Assembly: GCA_030949405.1 (NCBI GenBank) | Contig: JAUZSN010000002.1 | Coordinates: 2,900,553-2,964,552, forward strand | Reading direction: 5' to 3' | Length of the DNA: 64,000 bases | From: Methylococcales bacterium | GTDB taxonomy: Bacteria > Pseudomonadota > Gammaproteobacteria > Methylococcales > Methylomonadaceae | In this document: piece by piece, positions 31,278 through 41,022 of the stretch | Layout: each line of letters opens with the position of its first letter | Numbering within the stretch: the first letter of the stretch is position 1 | Notes under the pieces: generated by a model | Told to the model about the DNA's origin: nothing | The model's database searches: none | What the model saw: the letters and a program-made list of their open reading frames with translations, nothing else | Position numbers and translations under genes: made by a program

Positions 31278-33599
31278 TTATGATTCCCCTTCATCTTTCT
31301 TAATTTCATCCAAATTCCCCTCATAAGGCGTTACATATTTACAGACTTTTTGAGGACACACTTTTTCTTCACCTCGACGCTTCGTAGTTTTAAGCGTCAG
31401 AATAGGCCATTGACAATCAGGACAGGCTTCTTTAAGCGGAGGATTCCAAAGTGCGTATTTACATTTGGGGTATTTTTCACACGAATAAAATATTTTCCCA
31501 GAACGGGCTTTGCGTTTTAAAATATTTCCCTTATGACATTCAGGACATTCAATCCCTGTATCTTCAGGCTTTTCTAAAGGTTCGATATGTTTGCAATCGG
31601 GATAACTACTACAGCCAATAAACTTCCCATAACGTCCTGTTTTAATAATCAAATCCGAATCACACGTCGGACATTTTCGACCTTCAACAACTTCAGGTTG
31701 ACTTGATTCGGAACCATCATCATTAAGATTGCGCGTATAAGAACACTCTGGGTAGTTAGTACACCCAATAAAACGTCCATTTCGACCTAAGCGAATAGAT
31801 AAGGGATGACTGCATTCTGGGCATTTTTCATCTAAGGCTTCTTGCGTTACATCTTTACGCTGTACCGTTTCATCTTTTTCTTTAACCAAATCTTTAAAAG
31901 GCTGCCAAAAATCGGTCATTAAAGGCACCCAATCTTTTTCACCTCGCGAAACTGCATCCAACTCATCTTCTAAATTAGCGGTAAAATTATAATCGACATA
32001 TTTAGTAAAATGCTCGGTTAAAAATTTATTAACAATACGCCCGACATCGGTTGGGTAAAAACGCTTTGTTTCTAACGTCACATACTCACGATTTTGGAGT
32101 GTTGAAATAATTGCCGCATAGGTTGAAGGACGACCAATGCCATGTTCTTCTAATGATTTAACTAAACTGGCTTCACTGTAACGAGGCGGTGGCTCCGTAA
32201 AATGTTGATTGGCTACGATTTCATTTAAAGGAATTTTATCGCCTTGATTAAACGACGGTAAAAAATACTCCTTATCATCATCTTCTTTATCATCATCCAA
32301 GCCTTCTAAATAGACCGCCATAAACCCAGGTTTAGCAATCGTAGATCCAGTCGCCCTAAAAATATTAGTTTCTGTCCCACAATGAAAATCAATGGCCATT
32401 AAATTTAAAGTCGCATGAGTCATTTGACACGCAATGGTTCGCTTCCAAATTAACGTGTAAAGCTTATACTGTTCGGGACTTAGAGACGATTTAATTTGGC
32501 TTGGTTGCTGGTTTACCGACGTAGGGCGTACGGCTTCATGCGCCTCTTGTGCATTTTTAGATTTTGTTTTAAATTGTCGAGGCTCTTTAGGCACATTTTC
32601 ACTGCCATAAGTGTCGGCGATCAACTCACGAATTTCAGTGATCGCCTCTGCCGCTAGATTAACCGAATCCGTTCGCATATAGGTGATAAGCCCTGCTGTT
32701 TCGCCATCGACCTCAATCCCTTCATACAGTTGCTGAGCCACAATCATCGTGCGTTTCGTGGTAAACCCTAATTTACGCGCCGCTTCTTGTTGCAGGGTCG
32801 ATGTGGTAAAAGGCGGGGATGGGTTACGTTTACGTTGTTTCTTTTCAATCTTTGCAACCGTTAATTGACCGTCTGCCGCCTCTATTAAGTGCTGCTGTGC
32901 GTCATTAGCTTGGGGAGCCGCCGTAATTGAAAACTGCGATAATTTTTTACGGTCCAGATACGTCAGTTTAGCTTTAAACGTTTGTTTTTCAGCGGTAACA
33001 TGAGCATCAATGGTCCAATATTCGCGGTTTTTAAAGGATTCAATTTCAATAGCCCGTTCAACAATCATCCGCAACGCAGGACTTTGGACACGACCCGCCG
33101 AAAGCCCACGACGAATTTTTTTCCATAATAAGGGCGATAAATTAAACCCCACTAAATAATCTAATGCGCGCCGTGCTTGTTGCGCATTGACTAAATCAAT
33201 CCCTAATTCAGAAGGATTGGCAATCGCTTCTGTCACGGCTTTTTTAGTAATTTCATGAAAAACAACCCGATGAACGGGTTTATTTTTAAGTATTTTTTTC
33301 TCTTTTAATAATTCCAACAAATGCCATGAAATAGCCTCCCCTTCCCTATCAGGATCGGTTGCTAGATACAGGGTATCAGCTTTTTTAAGGGCTTTAATAA
33401 TTTCTTGAACATGCCGTTGATTACGTTCTATCAACTGATATTTCATTGCAAAATTATTTTCAGGATCAACGGCCCCCTCTTTAGGCACGAGATCACGAAC
33501 ATGACCGTAAGAGGCTAAGACATGAAAATCTTTTCCTAAGTATTTTTCAATTGTTTTGGCTTTTGCAGGCGATTCTACAATAACTAGGTTTTTACTCAT
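31278..33599 (-). CDS. topA: DNA topoisomerase I
   Basis: Relaxes negative supercoils. 773 residues: N-terminal TOPRIM (NLVIVESPAKAKTIEKYLG, then TDPDREGEAISWH), catalytic Tyr in LITYMRTDS, and a C-terminal region with four Cys4 zinc-ribbon repeats (CPECSHPL..., CPTCDSDL..., CPECHKGN..., CPDCQWPI...). It is slightly shorter than the E. coli enzyme (865) because the C-terminal tail differs. It lies downstream of smg and dprA, the usual gammaproteobacterial order. Confidence 0.97.
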   Translation of the reverse strand: MSKNLVIVESPAKAKTIEKYLGKDFHVLASYGHVRDLVPKEGAVDPENNFAMKYQLIERNQRHVQEIIKALKKADTLYLATDPDREGEAISWHLLELLKEKKILKNKPVHRVVFHEITKKAVTEAIANPSELGIDLVNAQQARRALDYLVGFNLSPLLWKKIRRGLSAGRVQSPALRMIVERAIEIESFKNREYWTIDAHVTAEKQTFKAKLTYLDRKKLSQFSITAAPQANDAQQHLIEAADGQLTVAKIEKKQRKRNPSPPFTTSTLQQEAARKLGFTTKRTMIVAQQLYEGIEVDGETAGLITYMRTDSVNLAAEAITEIRELIADTYGSENVPKEPRQFKTKSKNAQEAHEAVRPTSVNQQPSQIKSSLSPEQYKLYTLIWKRTIACQMTHATLNLMAIDFHCGTETNIFRATGSTIAKPGFMAVYLEGLDDDKEDDDKEYFLPSFNQGDKIPLNEIVANQHFTEPPPRYSEASLVKSLEEHGIGRPSTYAAIISTLQNREYVTLETKRFYPTDVGRIVNKFLTEHFTKYVDYNFTANLEDELDAVSRGEKDWVPLMTDFWQPFKDLVKEKDETVQRKDVTQEALDEKCPECSHPLSIRLGRNGRFIGCTNYPECSYTRNLNDDGSESSQPEVVEGRKCPTCDSDLIIKTGRYGKFIGCSSYPDCKHIEPLEKPEDTGIECPECHKGNILKRKARSGKIFYSCEKYPKCKYALWNPPLKEACPDCQWPILTLKTTKRRGEEKVCPQKVCKYVTPYEGNLDEIKKDEGES

Positions 33600-33620
33600 T
33601 ATGTTTTAAACTCTACAGTT

Positions 33621-34073
33621 TTAATGTAAATAGGCAGGGGATAAATCGTAAACGATGTCTTCCATTCTCGAATAGGCAACTTCATCATCAGATTGAGTCA
33701 GAAGTATCATTAATACAATCCATTTCAGCTCATCTAAGTAAATTACCTCATTTTCTAAAACCAAGGCTCGATCAATCACTGTTTCTCGATGATCTGGTGA
33801 TAAAATACCCGTGTGTTCCAGAAAAATTAATAAATTACGACAGTCTAAGTCCAAATGTCTTTTTTCAGATTCAGAAAAAATTCTAAAGGCTTGTGTTTCA
33901 CATTCACGCTTATCATTTTCATTTAAGGATTCTAACCATGCAAAGGCTAAATTAACATTCGGCAACGCAAAGCCTGCTTGGAGTAATTCATCTCTAATGG
34001 CGTGACTATTGGGAAATAAATCCACATTATCTTCTAAATAATTCTCAAATATATAAATGAGTACATCAAACAT
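33621..34073 (-). CDS. smg: Smg family protein (DUF494)
   Basis: 150 residues opening with MFDVLIYIFENYLE, characteristic of Smg/DUF494, and rich in acidic residues. It lies between dprA and topA, as in many Gammaproteobacteria. Molecular function is not established. The 21-bp gap to topA suggests co-transcription. Confidence 0.93.
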   Translation of the reverse strand: MFDVLIYIFENYLEDNVDLFPNSHAIRDELLQAGFALPNVNLAFAWLESLNENDKRECETQAFRIFSESEKRHLDLDCRNLLIFLEHTGILSPDHRETVIDRALVLENEVIYLDELKWIVLMILLTQSDDEVAYSRMEDIVYDLSPAYLH

Positions 34074-34097
34074 AATTTATTTTTGTATTGGTTTAAG

Positions 34098-35171
34098 TTA
34101 GTGTGTTTTTAAATATCCCCCACCCGGTGCGGCACTAATATGCCCTTGTAGTTCTAAAATCAGCAACATTGAAGAGATAACATCAGCAGAATAGCCACTT
34201 TCCTCAACTAAAATATCCACCGATGTGGGACTAAACATAATAAGATTCAATAGATTTTGCTGGGCTAGGTCAAGTTCTGATTGATTATTTGTTGACTTAG
34301 AAATGCTATGTTGTTGATTGTATTGATTTAGCTCTTGTAAAATATCATCCGTTGTTTCGACTAGTTTTGCGCCTTCTCGAATTAAACTATTACAGCCTTT
34401 CGCTAAGGGGTTATTAATTGAACCTGGAATAGCAAAAACATCCCGATTTTGCTCTAAAGCTAACCGCGCACTAATTAATGAACCACTTTTTTTAGCCGCC
34501 TCAACGACCAATAATCCTAAACATAACCCACTAATAATCCGATTACGTCGTGGAAAATTACTGGCAATCGCATTTGTACCCAGTGGAAATTCTGAAATCA
34601 TCGCCCCTGACGTTACAATTTCGGTTGCCAGTGATTTATGCGCGGCAGGATAAACACGGTCAAGCCCCGTCCCTGCCACCGCGATTGTATTACCTGTGGC
34701 TTTTAAGGCCCCTTGGTGACTGCACGCATCAATTCCCAAGGCTAAACCGCTATTAATGGTAAATCCTTGGTTAGCAAGACTATAGGCGAAATCAAAGGCA
34801 ATTCGCTTGCCCTCAATAGAGGGGTTTCGACTCCCCACAATAGCAATTTGAGGCGTTGAGAGTAATTGCTTTTGACCGCGTAAAAATAATAAGGGCGGGG
34901 GGTCTGAAATTTCTTTGAGTTGCTGCGGATAAAAAGGATTGTCTAAAGTTAGAAGATGATTATTTTCTTGAGATAGCCACGCTAAATCATTATCAACACG
35001 CGTCCAGTCAGGGTTTTGAATCCCTTTAATCACTTTATTATTAAGGCCTAATGCCGTAAGGGCTTGTGTTGATTCTGAAAAAACAGCCTCAGGCGGACAA
35101 TGATCGAGAATTTTTAAAAACGTACGACACCCCACGCCAGAGACGCGTAATAATGCAAGCCAGTGTTTCAT
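34098..35171 (-). CDS. dprA: DNA processing protein DprA
   Basis: Binds incoming single-stranded DNA and loads RecA during natural transformation. 357 residues: an N-terminal SAM-like region, then the Rossmann-like core with IVGSRNPS, GFTINSGLALGIDACSHQGAL, GTGLDRVYPAAHK, SEFPLGT and FPRRNRIISGLCLG, and a C-terminal winged-helix-like region (VDILVEESGYSADVISSML). It is encoded with the LysM-type neighbour (10 bp upstream), smg and topA. Confidence 0.96.
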   Translation of the reverse strand: MKHWLALLRVSGVGCRTFLKILDHCPPEAVFSESTQALTALGLNNKVIKGIQNPDWTRVDNDLAWLSQENNHLLTLDNPFYPQQLKEISDPPPLLFLRGQKQLLSTPQIAIVGSRNPSIEGKRIAFDFAYSLANQGFTINSGLALGIDACSHQGALKATGNTIAVAGTGLDRVYPAAHKSLATEIVTSGAMISEFPLGTNAIASNFPRRNRIISGLCLGLLVVEAAKKSGSLISARLALEQNRDVFAIPGSINNPLAKGCNSLIREGAKLVETTDDILQELNQYNQQHSISKSTNNQSELDLAQQNLLNLIMFSPTSVDILVEESGYSADVISSMLLILELQGHISAAPGGGYLKTH

Positions 35172-35181
35172 AAATGAATTA

Positions 35182-36126
35182 TTAGTCTAAGGAGTCATCA
35201 ACAGGCGTTTTAATTTTATCCAAAATATGAATAGCCTGCGTTGCTCTTAATATCAAGGCGTAACTCACTCGTTTAAAATTACGAAAAATCATTAAGGCAC
35301 CCGCTAATTCGTCAGGCAATTGAACAACGGAATCATCACGTTCTTGATTAATCGTATCAGTAATAAGACGGCCCCGCTGATAAATATCTAAAACATGCCC
35401 TACTTTTAAACCATCAACCGTGCCTTTATCAATAACGACAATATTATATTTTCCAATTTGGGAGACCCCGTCTAAGACACTAATAATCGTTCCCTTTATT
35501 ATTTTTTTAGGGTATTCGGGAAAGTAATTAAGTTCCGATGGCCGCTTAGTCGCCTCCATTAAACGATCCCCTCGTCGCACTTCTTGCGTCGATTTCGTTA
35601 TCATTAACGTAGCAGGATCACCCTCTCGTTGTAACGTAGCACTGGCAATATAAAGGGCTTCATAGCCTAATAACTCTTTCGTGTCAGGATTAATATAAGC
35701 GTCGCCTTTACGATACACCGCATAATCCAGCGTTGTTGGGGTTAATATCGAACGAACATAAACTCGCGTTCCAGCTCCCCCAATAAGATGTTCACCTGCA
35801 AAATCAATCACATAGGGCGCGGCATTAATTTCATCATCATTGACAACCTTCGGGGTACTTAAAAACTGCATAATCGCGTCAGCAGGGATTTTTTTCAATG
35901 CCTCCTCAATGTCTTCAATACGAGTACGTGGGTATAATTTCAACTCGCGTCGATAAACATTACGCGGGGTTAATGATTTTGACGATTGCTTGGACAAGTT
36001 GCCTGTCGAGGCATTCGTATTTTTTTTCGTATTTTTTTTCGTCTTGAGGTCAGGGTCTTCACCTGCGATCACAGTAAGACTTAAAAGTAGCCCTGCTAGA
36101 CCTGTTAATTTTTTTAAAAATGCCAT
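35182..36126 (-). CDS. dprA-linked envelope protein lacking the LysM domain
   Basis: 314 residues with a signal peptide (about 1-22). The C-terminal three quarters match the proteins encoded upstream of dprA in Gammaproteobacteria: ADAIMQFLSTPKVV, YVIDFAGEHLIGGAGTRVYVR, YRKGDAY, and GQ-like VIDKGTVDGLKVGHVLDIY. Those proteins normally begin with a LysM peptidoglycan-binding domain. Here the region between signal peptide and core is only a Lys/Asn-rich linker (KTKKNTKKNTN), so the LysM appears to have been lost. Function is not established. Confidence 0.8.
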   Translation of the reverse strand: MAFLKKLTGLAGLLLSLTVIAGEDPDLKTKKNTKKNTNASTGNLSKQSSKSLTPRNVYRRELKLYPRTRIEDIEEALKKIPADAIMQFLSTPKVVNDDEINAAPYVIDFAGEHLIGGAGTRVYVRSILTPTTLDYAVYRKGDAYINPDTKELLGYEALYIASATLQREGDPATLMITKSTQEVRRGDRLMEATKRPSELNYFPEYPKKIIKGTIISVLDGVSQIGKYNIVVIDKGTVDGLKVGHVLDIYQRGRLITDTINQERDDSVVQLPDELAGALMIFRNFKRVSYALILRATQAIHILDKIKTPVDDSLD

Positions 36127-36224
36127 TGTTTAACTCGATTGTTCTTCAATTTGATAATATCTGGATGTAAAGTCTAGATGAATTCAGATAGAATACTAGT
36201 ATTAAAATAATTATGGAGAAATTG

Positions 36225-36731
36225 GTGGCCATCTTACCTATTCTTGAGTTCCCTGATGAGCGTTTACGCAAAAAAGCAGCGGTTATCAAAAAAGTAGATA
36301 AAAAAATTAAAAAACTTGTCGATGATATGACTGAAACCATGTATGAAGCGGAAGGAATAGGTCTTGCCGCAACACAAATCAATCATCATCTACGGTTAAT
36401 TGTTATTGATATTAGTGAAAATAAGGATACCTGTTTATGCCTTATTAACCCTGAAATCATTGAAAAAGAAGGTATTGAAGAATCCGAGGAAGGCTGTTTA
36501 TCCGTGCCTAATTTTTTTGAAATAGTTCAACGGGCTGAACGGATTAAAATTAAAGCCCTAGATCGCGAAGGACAGCCTTATGAATTAGAGGCTGAGGGCT
36601 TGTTAGCTGTCTGCATTCAACATGAAATGGATCATTTAAAAGGCACGTTATTTGTAGATTATTTATCCGCCTTAAAACGCCAACGAATTAAAACCAAGTT
36701 AGAAAAAATTCACCGAAAAAATCGTAAATAG
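36225..36731 (+). CDS. def: Peptide deformylase
   Basis: Removes the formyl group from nascent proteins. All three metal-site motifs are present: [15 protein letters not shown] (Cys ligand) and QHEMDHL (two His ligands and the catalytic Glu). The GTG at 36225 is preferred over the ATG at 36213, because GGAG at 36215-36218 is six bases upstream and the product then begins [15 protein letters not shown], as in homologs. It is divergent from the LysM-type/dprA genes. fmt, its common partner, does not follow; nadK converges instead. Confidence 0.95.
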   Translation: MAILPILEFPDERLRKKAAVIKKVDKKIKKLVDDMTETMYEAEGIGLAATQINHHLRLIVIDISENKDTCLCLINPEIIEKEGIEESEEGCLSVPNFFEIVQRAERIKIKALDREGQPYELEAEGLLAVCIQHEMDHLKGTLFVDYLSALKRQRIKTKLEKIHRKNRK

Positions 36732-36752
36732 CCTGACTATTATTCCATTTTT

Positions 36753-37637
36753 TTAAATTTGATGACCACTGCTCCAGTGAAGTTTTTTGCGTAATATATC
36801 AAAAAAATCATAGTCTTGAGGGTGTAACATTTTAATAGACATCGACGATTTACTGATTAAAATTTTATCACTCATGCGGACCTCGGGAATATCAAGATAA
36901 TCACAGGTTACTTGAGCATTAATTTGTTTTGACTGACAAAAACTAATTTCAATTTTACAATCATCATTCACCACAATAGGGCAATTTGATAAGGTGTGAG
37001 GGTTTAAAGGGACTAAAACAAACGCACTCAAGCTCGGATGTAAAATAGGCCCACCTGCCGAAAGTGCGTAGGCTGTTGACCCTGTTGGCGTAGAAACAAC
37101 CAAACCATCGGAACGTTGTGAATTAAGAAATTTACCGTCAACGTGAGTGACAATCTCAATCATACTTGGGGTTATCCACCGATGGATAACCACTTCATTC
37201 AACGCGGTTTCTTCATGAATAATATGCGCATCACGAACAATTTGAGTTTGCAAAAAATAACGACGTTCTTCTTTGTAATTACCTAAGAGTATTTCGGTTA
37301 AATAGTCACACATTTTTTTAGGCGATATATCCACCAAAAAACCAATACGGCCTAAATTAATCCCAATGAGCGGAACATTGTAAACGGCACTCCAACGGGC
37401 GGCTAATAAAAAAGTCCCATCGCCTCCTGCGGCAATCATCAAATCACAATGGGCCCCTAATGTTTCGATGGGATAAGCATCAATAGAGGGATCATCAATA
37501 AATGGCGCACTGTTTTTTGCAACAATAATTTGATAGTGTTGTTGTTTTAAAAACTGAAATAACGTCATTAAAGTTTTTGCAATACTTGAATCACTGGGTT
37601 TACCGATAATTCCAATGGTCTTAAATTGAACGGGCAT
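36753..37637 (-). CDS. nadK: NAD kinase
   Basis: Phosphorylates NAD to NADP. About 294 residues from the ATG at 37637 (MPVQFKTIGIIGKPSD), the usual start for this family; an ATG-like alternative lies six codons upstream. AAGGDGTFLLAAR holds the catalytic Asp, and STPTGSTAYALSAGGPI the substrate-binding segment. It converges on def. Confidence 0.95.
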   Translation of the reverse strand: MPVQFKTIGIIGKPSDSSIAKTLMTLFQFLKQQHYQIIVAKNSAPFIDDPSIDAYPIETLGAHCDLMIAAGGDGTFLLAARWSAVYNVPLIGINLGRIGFLVDISPKKMCDYLTEILLGNYKEERRYFLQTQIVRDAHIIHEETALNEVVIHRWITPSMIEIVTHVDGKFLNSQRSDGLVVSTPTGSTAYALSAGGPILHPSLSAFVLVPLNPHTLSNCPIVVNDDCKIEISFCQSKQINAQVTCDYLDIPEVRMSDKILISKSSMSIKMLHPQDYDFFDILRKKLHWSSGHQI

Positions 37638-37781
37638 TGTTGATAAGTAAATCAATAAAATGACAGAATTATAACCACTGTTATGGTTCTATAGTAAAAA
37701 ATATGTTTAAACTTAAAAATTTACCGCAAATATACACCCTCATTATGAGAAAAACGACCGCGTTTGTCGTCAGTATTGATT

Positions 37782-38022
37782 ATGCGAGTCTACGATGAAA
37801 ATATTTTAGGGACGCTCTATCACACTACGCTTAAGCATCATTTAGGGGGGGCGAGGAACGCTTCATTCTGGCTTTATTAATGATCTAAGCAAACCCAATG
37901 CTCAGTTTTTACGTGCCGAGAAAAATCTGCCCATCATCGCGCGTAATCTGTTGTTATTTTGGAAATCAGTAACGGCCACTTTATTGTTAAGTCACTTAAT
38001 ATTGATTTATTTACTGACGTAA
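37782..38022 (+). pseudogene. Possible small protein gene, frameshifted at a G run
   Basis: In the 404-bp gap between nadK and the htrA-like gene, an ATG at 37782 opens MRVYDENILGTLYHTTLKHH, and a second frame gives FINDLSKPNAQFLRAEKNL followed by a hydrophobic tail (LLLSHLILIYLLT). Reading six rather than seven G at 37845-37851 joins them into about 80 residues with a C-terminal membrane segment. I do not recognise it. The rest of the gap shows nothing else I can support. Confidence 0.35.
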
Positions 38023-38059
38023 TCGTGACCCGTTTTAAACGATCACGATAGGAATCATC

Positions 38060-38820
38060 ATGCCCAAAATACCCCTGTTTTTTTACTGTTTTTTGATTCT
38101 AATCCCCTTAGATTCAAAGGCATTACCTGATTTTACTGAAATGGTAAAAAACAAAGGTAATAGTGTCGTGAATATCACCACACAGCAGAATGTCAACCTG
38201 ACTCAAACGCCCCTGCAACAAAATAATGCGTTAATGGCTAATACCATTGGGTCGGGATTTATTATTTCTCAGCAAGGCCATATTGTGACTAATTATCACG
38301 TCATTAATAAAGCCTCTGTTATCGTTGTCAAGCTCAAAAATCAACGTGAATTTATTGCTACATTAATCGGGGGCGATCAAAAAATCGATATTGCCTTATT
38401 AAAAATACAAGCTGAACACTTACCCGTGGTGACGCTTGGTCATGCGGATACCTTAAACGTAGGGGAATGGGTTGTGGCTATTGGCTCGCCTTATGGACTG
38501 GAGCAATCCGTCACCGCTGGGATCATTAGTGGAAAAAATCGGCAATTATCAACCCATAATAAGATTCCTTTTATTCAATCGGATGTCATCATTAACCCTG
38601 GAAATTCAGGCGGCCCGTTATTTAATTTACAAGGCAATGTCATCGGAATCAATTCACAAATATACAGTCATTCAGGGGGGGTATCAGGGGTTATCCTTTG
38701 CGATTCCCATTAATATTGTGATGCAGGTTGTGGAACAACTTAAAAACAAAGGACAGGTAACGCAAGGTTGGCTCGGTGTTCAAACCCAAAATGTAACGGA
38801 TGATTTAGGAACGCCATTTT
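38060..38820 (+). pseudogene. HtrA/DegP-type serine protease, frameshifted and truncated
   Basis: A periplasmic trypsin-like protease. Signal peptide (LFFYCFLILIPLDSKA), His in TNYHVINKA, Asp in KIDIALLKI, and Ser in NPGNSGGPLFNL complete the triad. Seven G at 38675-38681 break the frame; with six, it continues SGGYQGLSFAIPINIVMQVV and into the first PDZ domain (GWLGVQTQNV). The coding sequence then stops at a MITE-like element (38821), so most of the PDZ is lost. A real truncation remains even if the G run is a sequencing error. Confidence 0.85.
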
Positions 38821-39086
38821 AATAATACCCGAAACTACACATTGGTTTACGCAATAAAACATATAAATCATGACAATAGTTCGGACAGTTTTTGTAACCC
38901 ATTGATTTAAAAAGAATTTACCAACACATCTCGTAAATATAAAACACTTTAAAATCAATGCCTTATAAAATTAAGACCGCTATCTTTTTTAAAACTGTCC
39001 GAAGTATTGATGAAGAACATGAAGTTTTAATGATTTTTCTTCATGTTCTTCATGGTAAAAATATATTTTAAGTTTCGGGTATTATT
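38821..39086. mobile_element. 266-bp MITE-like element between htrA and TPR remnants
   Basis: Ends are a perfect 16-bp inverted repeat (AATAATACCCGAAACT at 38821-38836 and its inverse at 39071-39086). Left and right flanks are the broken 3' end of htrA and the broken 5' end of a TPR gene, so a deletion or recombination accompanied it. It has no coding capacity. A hairpin (GAAGAACATGAAG / CTTCATGTTCTTC) lies near its right end. Confidence 0.7.
38874..39009. repeat. Inner inverted-repeat element nested in the 266-bp MITE
   Basis: A second pair of inverted repeats, CAATAGTTCGGACAGTTTT and the inverse of CAATACTTCGGACAGTTTT, bounds 136 bp inside the outer element. The ends differ from those of the outer element, which suggests one miniature element inserted into another. 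Confidence 0.55.
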
Positions 39087-39797
39087 TAGTTCTCATTCCT
39101 TAGCTCTGCAAACATGGGACTCAGCAAATGAAAAGTTTGTGGGTGAATTATCGTTAGAGGAAAAACAACGCTGGATTATTAACCTTAAAAACTTGTTGGC
39201 CAAATTAGAAGCAGACGATAGTAAAACCCGTCGTAACTTACTTAATCGTTTAGGTCAATTGTACAATTCATTAGCTGATTACGATAAGGCATTGGAATGT
39301 TACCAACAAAACTTAAACCTTTGCTGAGAGTTAGCGGATAAAAAAAATGAAAGGGTGACTTTAACTTTAAATAATATTTCACAGATTTACCAAGTGAGAG
39401 GCGACTACGACACCGCGTTACGCTATTTAGAAAACTCGCTGAAAATCCACCAAGACATTGGCGATAAATCGGGTGAAGGGACTACGCTGAATAACATCTC
39501 GCAAATTTATAATACTCAAGGCGACTACGACACCGCGTTATGCTATTTAGAAAACTCGCTGAAAATCCACCAAGACATTGGCGATAAGGCAGGTGAATGT
39601 GCTAGTTTATTTAATCTAGCTCATATTTATCAACAAAATGGAAATAATCAGCACGCTTTAAACACTTGGCGAAAAGTATATAAAATCGCAAAAAAATAAG
39701 CAATGCTCAAGCATTAGAAGCATTGGAAGACCTAGCAAAAGAATTAGGTGGGGACGGTTTAGAATTTTGGGAGTCAGAAACAAAAACTGCTAAATAA
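39087..39797 (+). pseudogene. TPR-repeat protein remnant
   Basis: Three to four tetratricopeptide repeats (GDYDTALRYLENSLKIHQDI is repeated almost exactly, about 120 bp apart). The gene is broken three ways: its 5' end is lost at the MITE, an in-frame TGA at 39325-39327 replaces what is probably an Arg codon (LNLC-stop-ELADKKNE), and a run of seven A at 39690-39696 needs one more A to reach the final NAQALEALEDLAKELGG segment. Probably dead. Similar TPR_12 proteins serve as interaction domains. Confidence 0.7.
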
Positions 39798-39868
39798 TGA
39801 ATCTTTCCTTTCTTCTGTTTTCTATTATTTAAGCTTGCTGGTTTATACAATTAGCCATAGAATAAAGT

Positions 39869-40144
39869 ATGAAAATTGAATTTGATCCTAGAAAAGCGAC
39901 TGTTAATCCGATTAAACACGAAGGAGTCACTTTTGAAGAAGCCAAAGCCGTTTTACTCGACCCATACACCTTAACCCATGAAGATAAAGACATCATCAAT
40001 GAACAGCGTTTTATAAGCTTAGGAATGGGGGCAAAAGCACGAGTATTAATCGTTGTTTGGACATTACGCGCTGAAACCATTCGCCTAATCTCTGCATGGA
40101 AAGCAAACCAATCACAAAAAAAACGCTATGAACAACAATTCTGA
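39869..40144 (+). CDS. brnT: BrnT family toxin
   Basis: 91 residues with the family pattern: FDPRKATVNPIKHEGVTFEEAK near the start, an ERFI-like INEQRFISLGMG, a central VLIVVWTLRAETIRLISAWKA. BrnT is a RelE-fold ribonuclease that stops translation. The gene overlaps the antitoxin gene by 17 bp, typical of the brnT-brnA order. Confidence 0.92.
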   Translation: MKIEFDPRKATVNPIKHEGVTFEEAKAVLLDPYTLTHEDKDIINEQRFISLGMGAKARVLIVVWTLRAETIRLISAWKANQSQKKRYEQQF

Positions 40145-40421
40145 TCCACTATTCGACAACTACCAAGCCATGGATTTTGAAGAGGCAAAACCTATTGAAA
40201 AAATTCCAGCATTGGCAAAACTACAAGCGCAACACGACAAAAAATCTAAAATAACCATGCGAGTTGATAATGATACCCTAGCCATTTTCAAAGCCCGTGC
40301 AGAAATAATGGGCGGAAATTATCAAACACTGATGAATGATGCTTTACGCCAATTTTCACAAGGTTTAACTTTATCTGAGTTAATAAAAAAAACAATTCGA
40401 GAAGAATTACATAATAATTAG
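40128..40421 (+). CDS. brnA: BrnA family antitoxin
   Basis: 97 residues. The C-terminal half contains ITMRVDNDTLAIFKARAEIMGGNYQTLMNDALR, the ribbon-helix-helix DNA-binding domain of BrnA; the N-terminal half binds and blocks BrnT. The complex is expected to repress its own promoter, upstream of 39869. Confidence 0.9.
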   Translation: MNNNSDPLFDNYQAMDFEEAKPIEKIPALAKLQAQHDKKSKITMRVDNDTLAIFKARAEIMGGNYQTLMNDALRQFSQGLTLSELIKKTIREELHNN

Positions 40422-40500
40422 CAAGTAGTCTGTATCAAACTTGCGTAATACAAAAATCCTCGCGCTTTACAACTTATCAAAATTTTCAGCTTCAACATCA

Positions 40501-40534
40501 GTTACGTAGGGTAGGCTAAGCCACCCTACGTAAC
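40501..40534. terminator. Palindromic hairpin after brnA
   Basis: A perfect 12-bp stem GTTACGTAGGGT / ACCCTACGTAAC with a 10-nt loop, 80 bp after brnA. It has no T tail, so it may be a dispersed palindrome rather than a true terminator. Confidence 0.5.
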
Positions 40535-40625
40535 CCCTAAACCTTTTTCAATTTTTTCAAATCAAGTCCCTCTCTTTCCTGATAAAATAAACGCCCTTAA
40601 AAAAACCAGCATAAATAGGAAAACA

Positions 40626-40982
40626 ATGAATATAACCCGACTCGGTACAGAACGACGACGAATGAGTAAAATAGTCATCCATAATCAAACGATCTATTTA
40701 TGTGGACAAGTCGCAAAAGATTCAACCGCCGATATTAGCGAACAAACCCGCACCATGCTGGAAAAAGTAGACACGTTACTAAAGGAGGCAGGCAGCGATA
40801 AAAAACATATCTTATCAGCCACCCTCTATATCAAAGACATGCGCTATTTTGCCGACATGAATGCCGTTTGGGATAACTGGGTTGCTGAAGACTATTCACC
40901 CGCTCGCGCCTGTGTCGAGGCGAGTTTAGCCCGTGATGAATTACTGGTTGAAATCTCCGTTATCGCCGCGGTAAAAACATAA
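40626..40982 (+). CDS. RidA family (YjgF/Rid) protein
   Basis: 118 residues of the Rid family, whose members hydrolyse reactive enamine/imine intermediates. Visible family features are [17 protein letters not shown], a central [18 protein letters not shown], and the C-terminal [23 protein letters not shown] with the conserved Arg and Glu. It lies 41 bp upstream of the solute-binding/OmpA gene and might be a distinct unit. Confidence 0.92.
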   Translation: MNITRLGTERRRMSKIVIHNQTIYLCGQVAKDSTADISEQTRTMLEKVDTLLKEAGSDKKHILSATLYIKDMRYFADMNAVWDNWVAEDYSPARACVEASLARDELLVEISVIAAVKT

Positions 40983-41022
40983 CCCATTGATCTAAAATTA
41001 ACGTAAACGCTAGGTTAGACGA

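Noticed and set aside
36146-36382. Minus-strand frame over the start of def
   Set aside because: It overlaps the coding strand of def, which has all metal-binding motifs; it has no recognisable domain or ribosome site.
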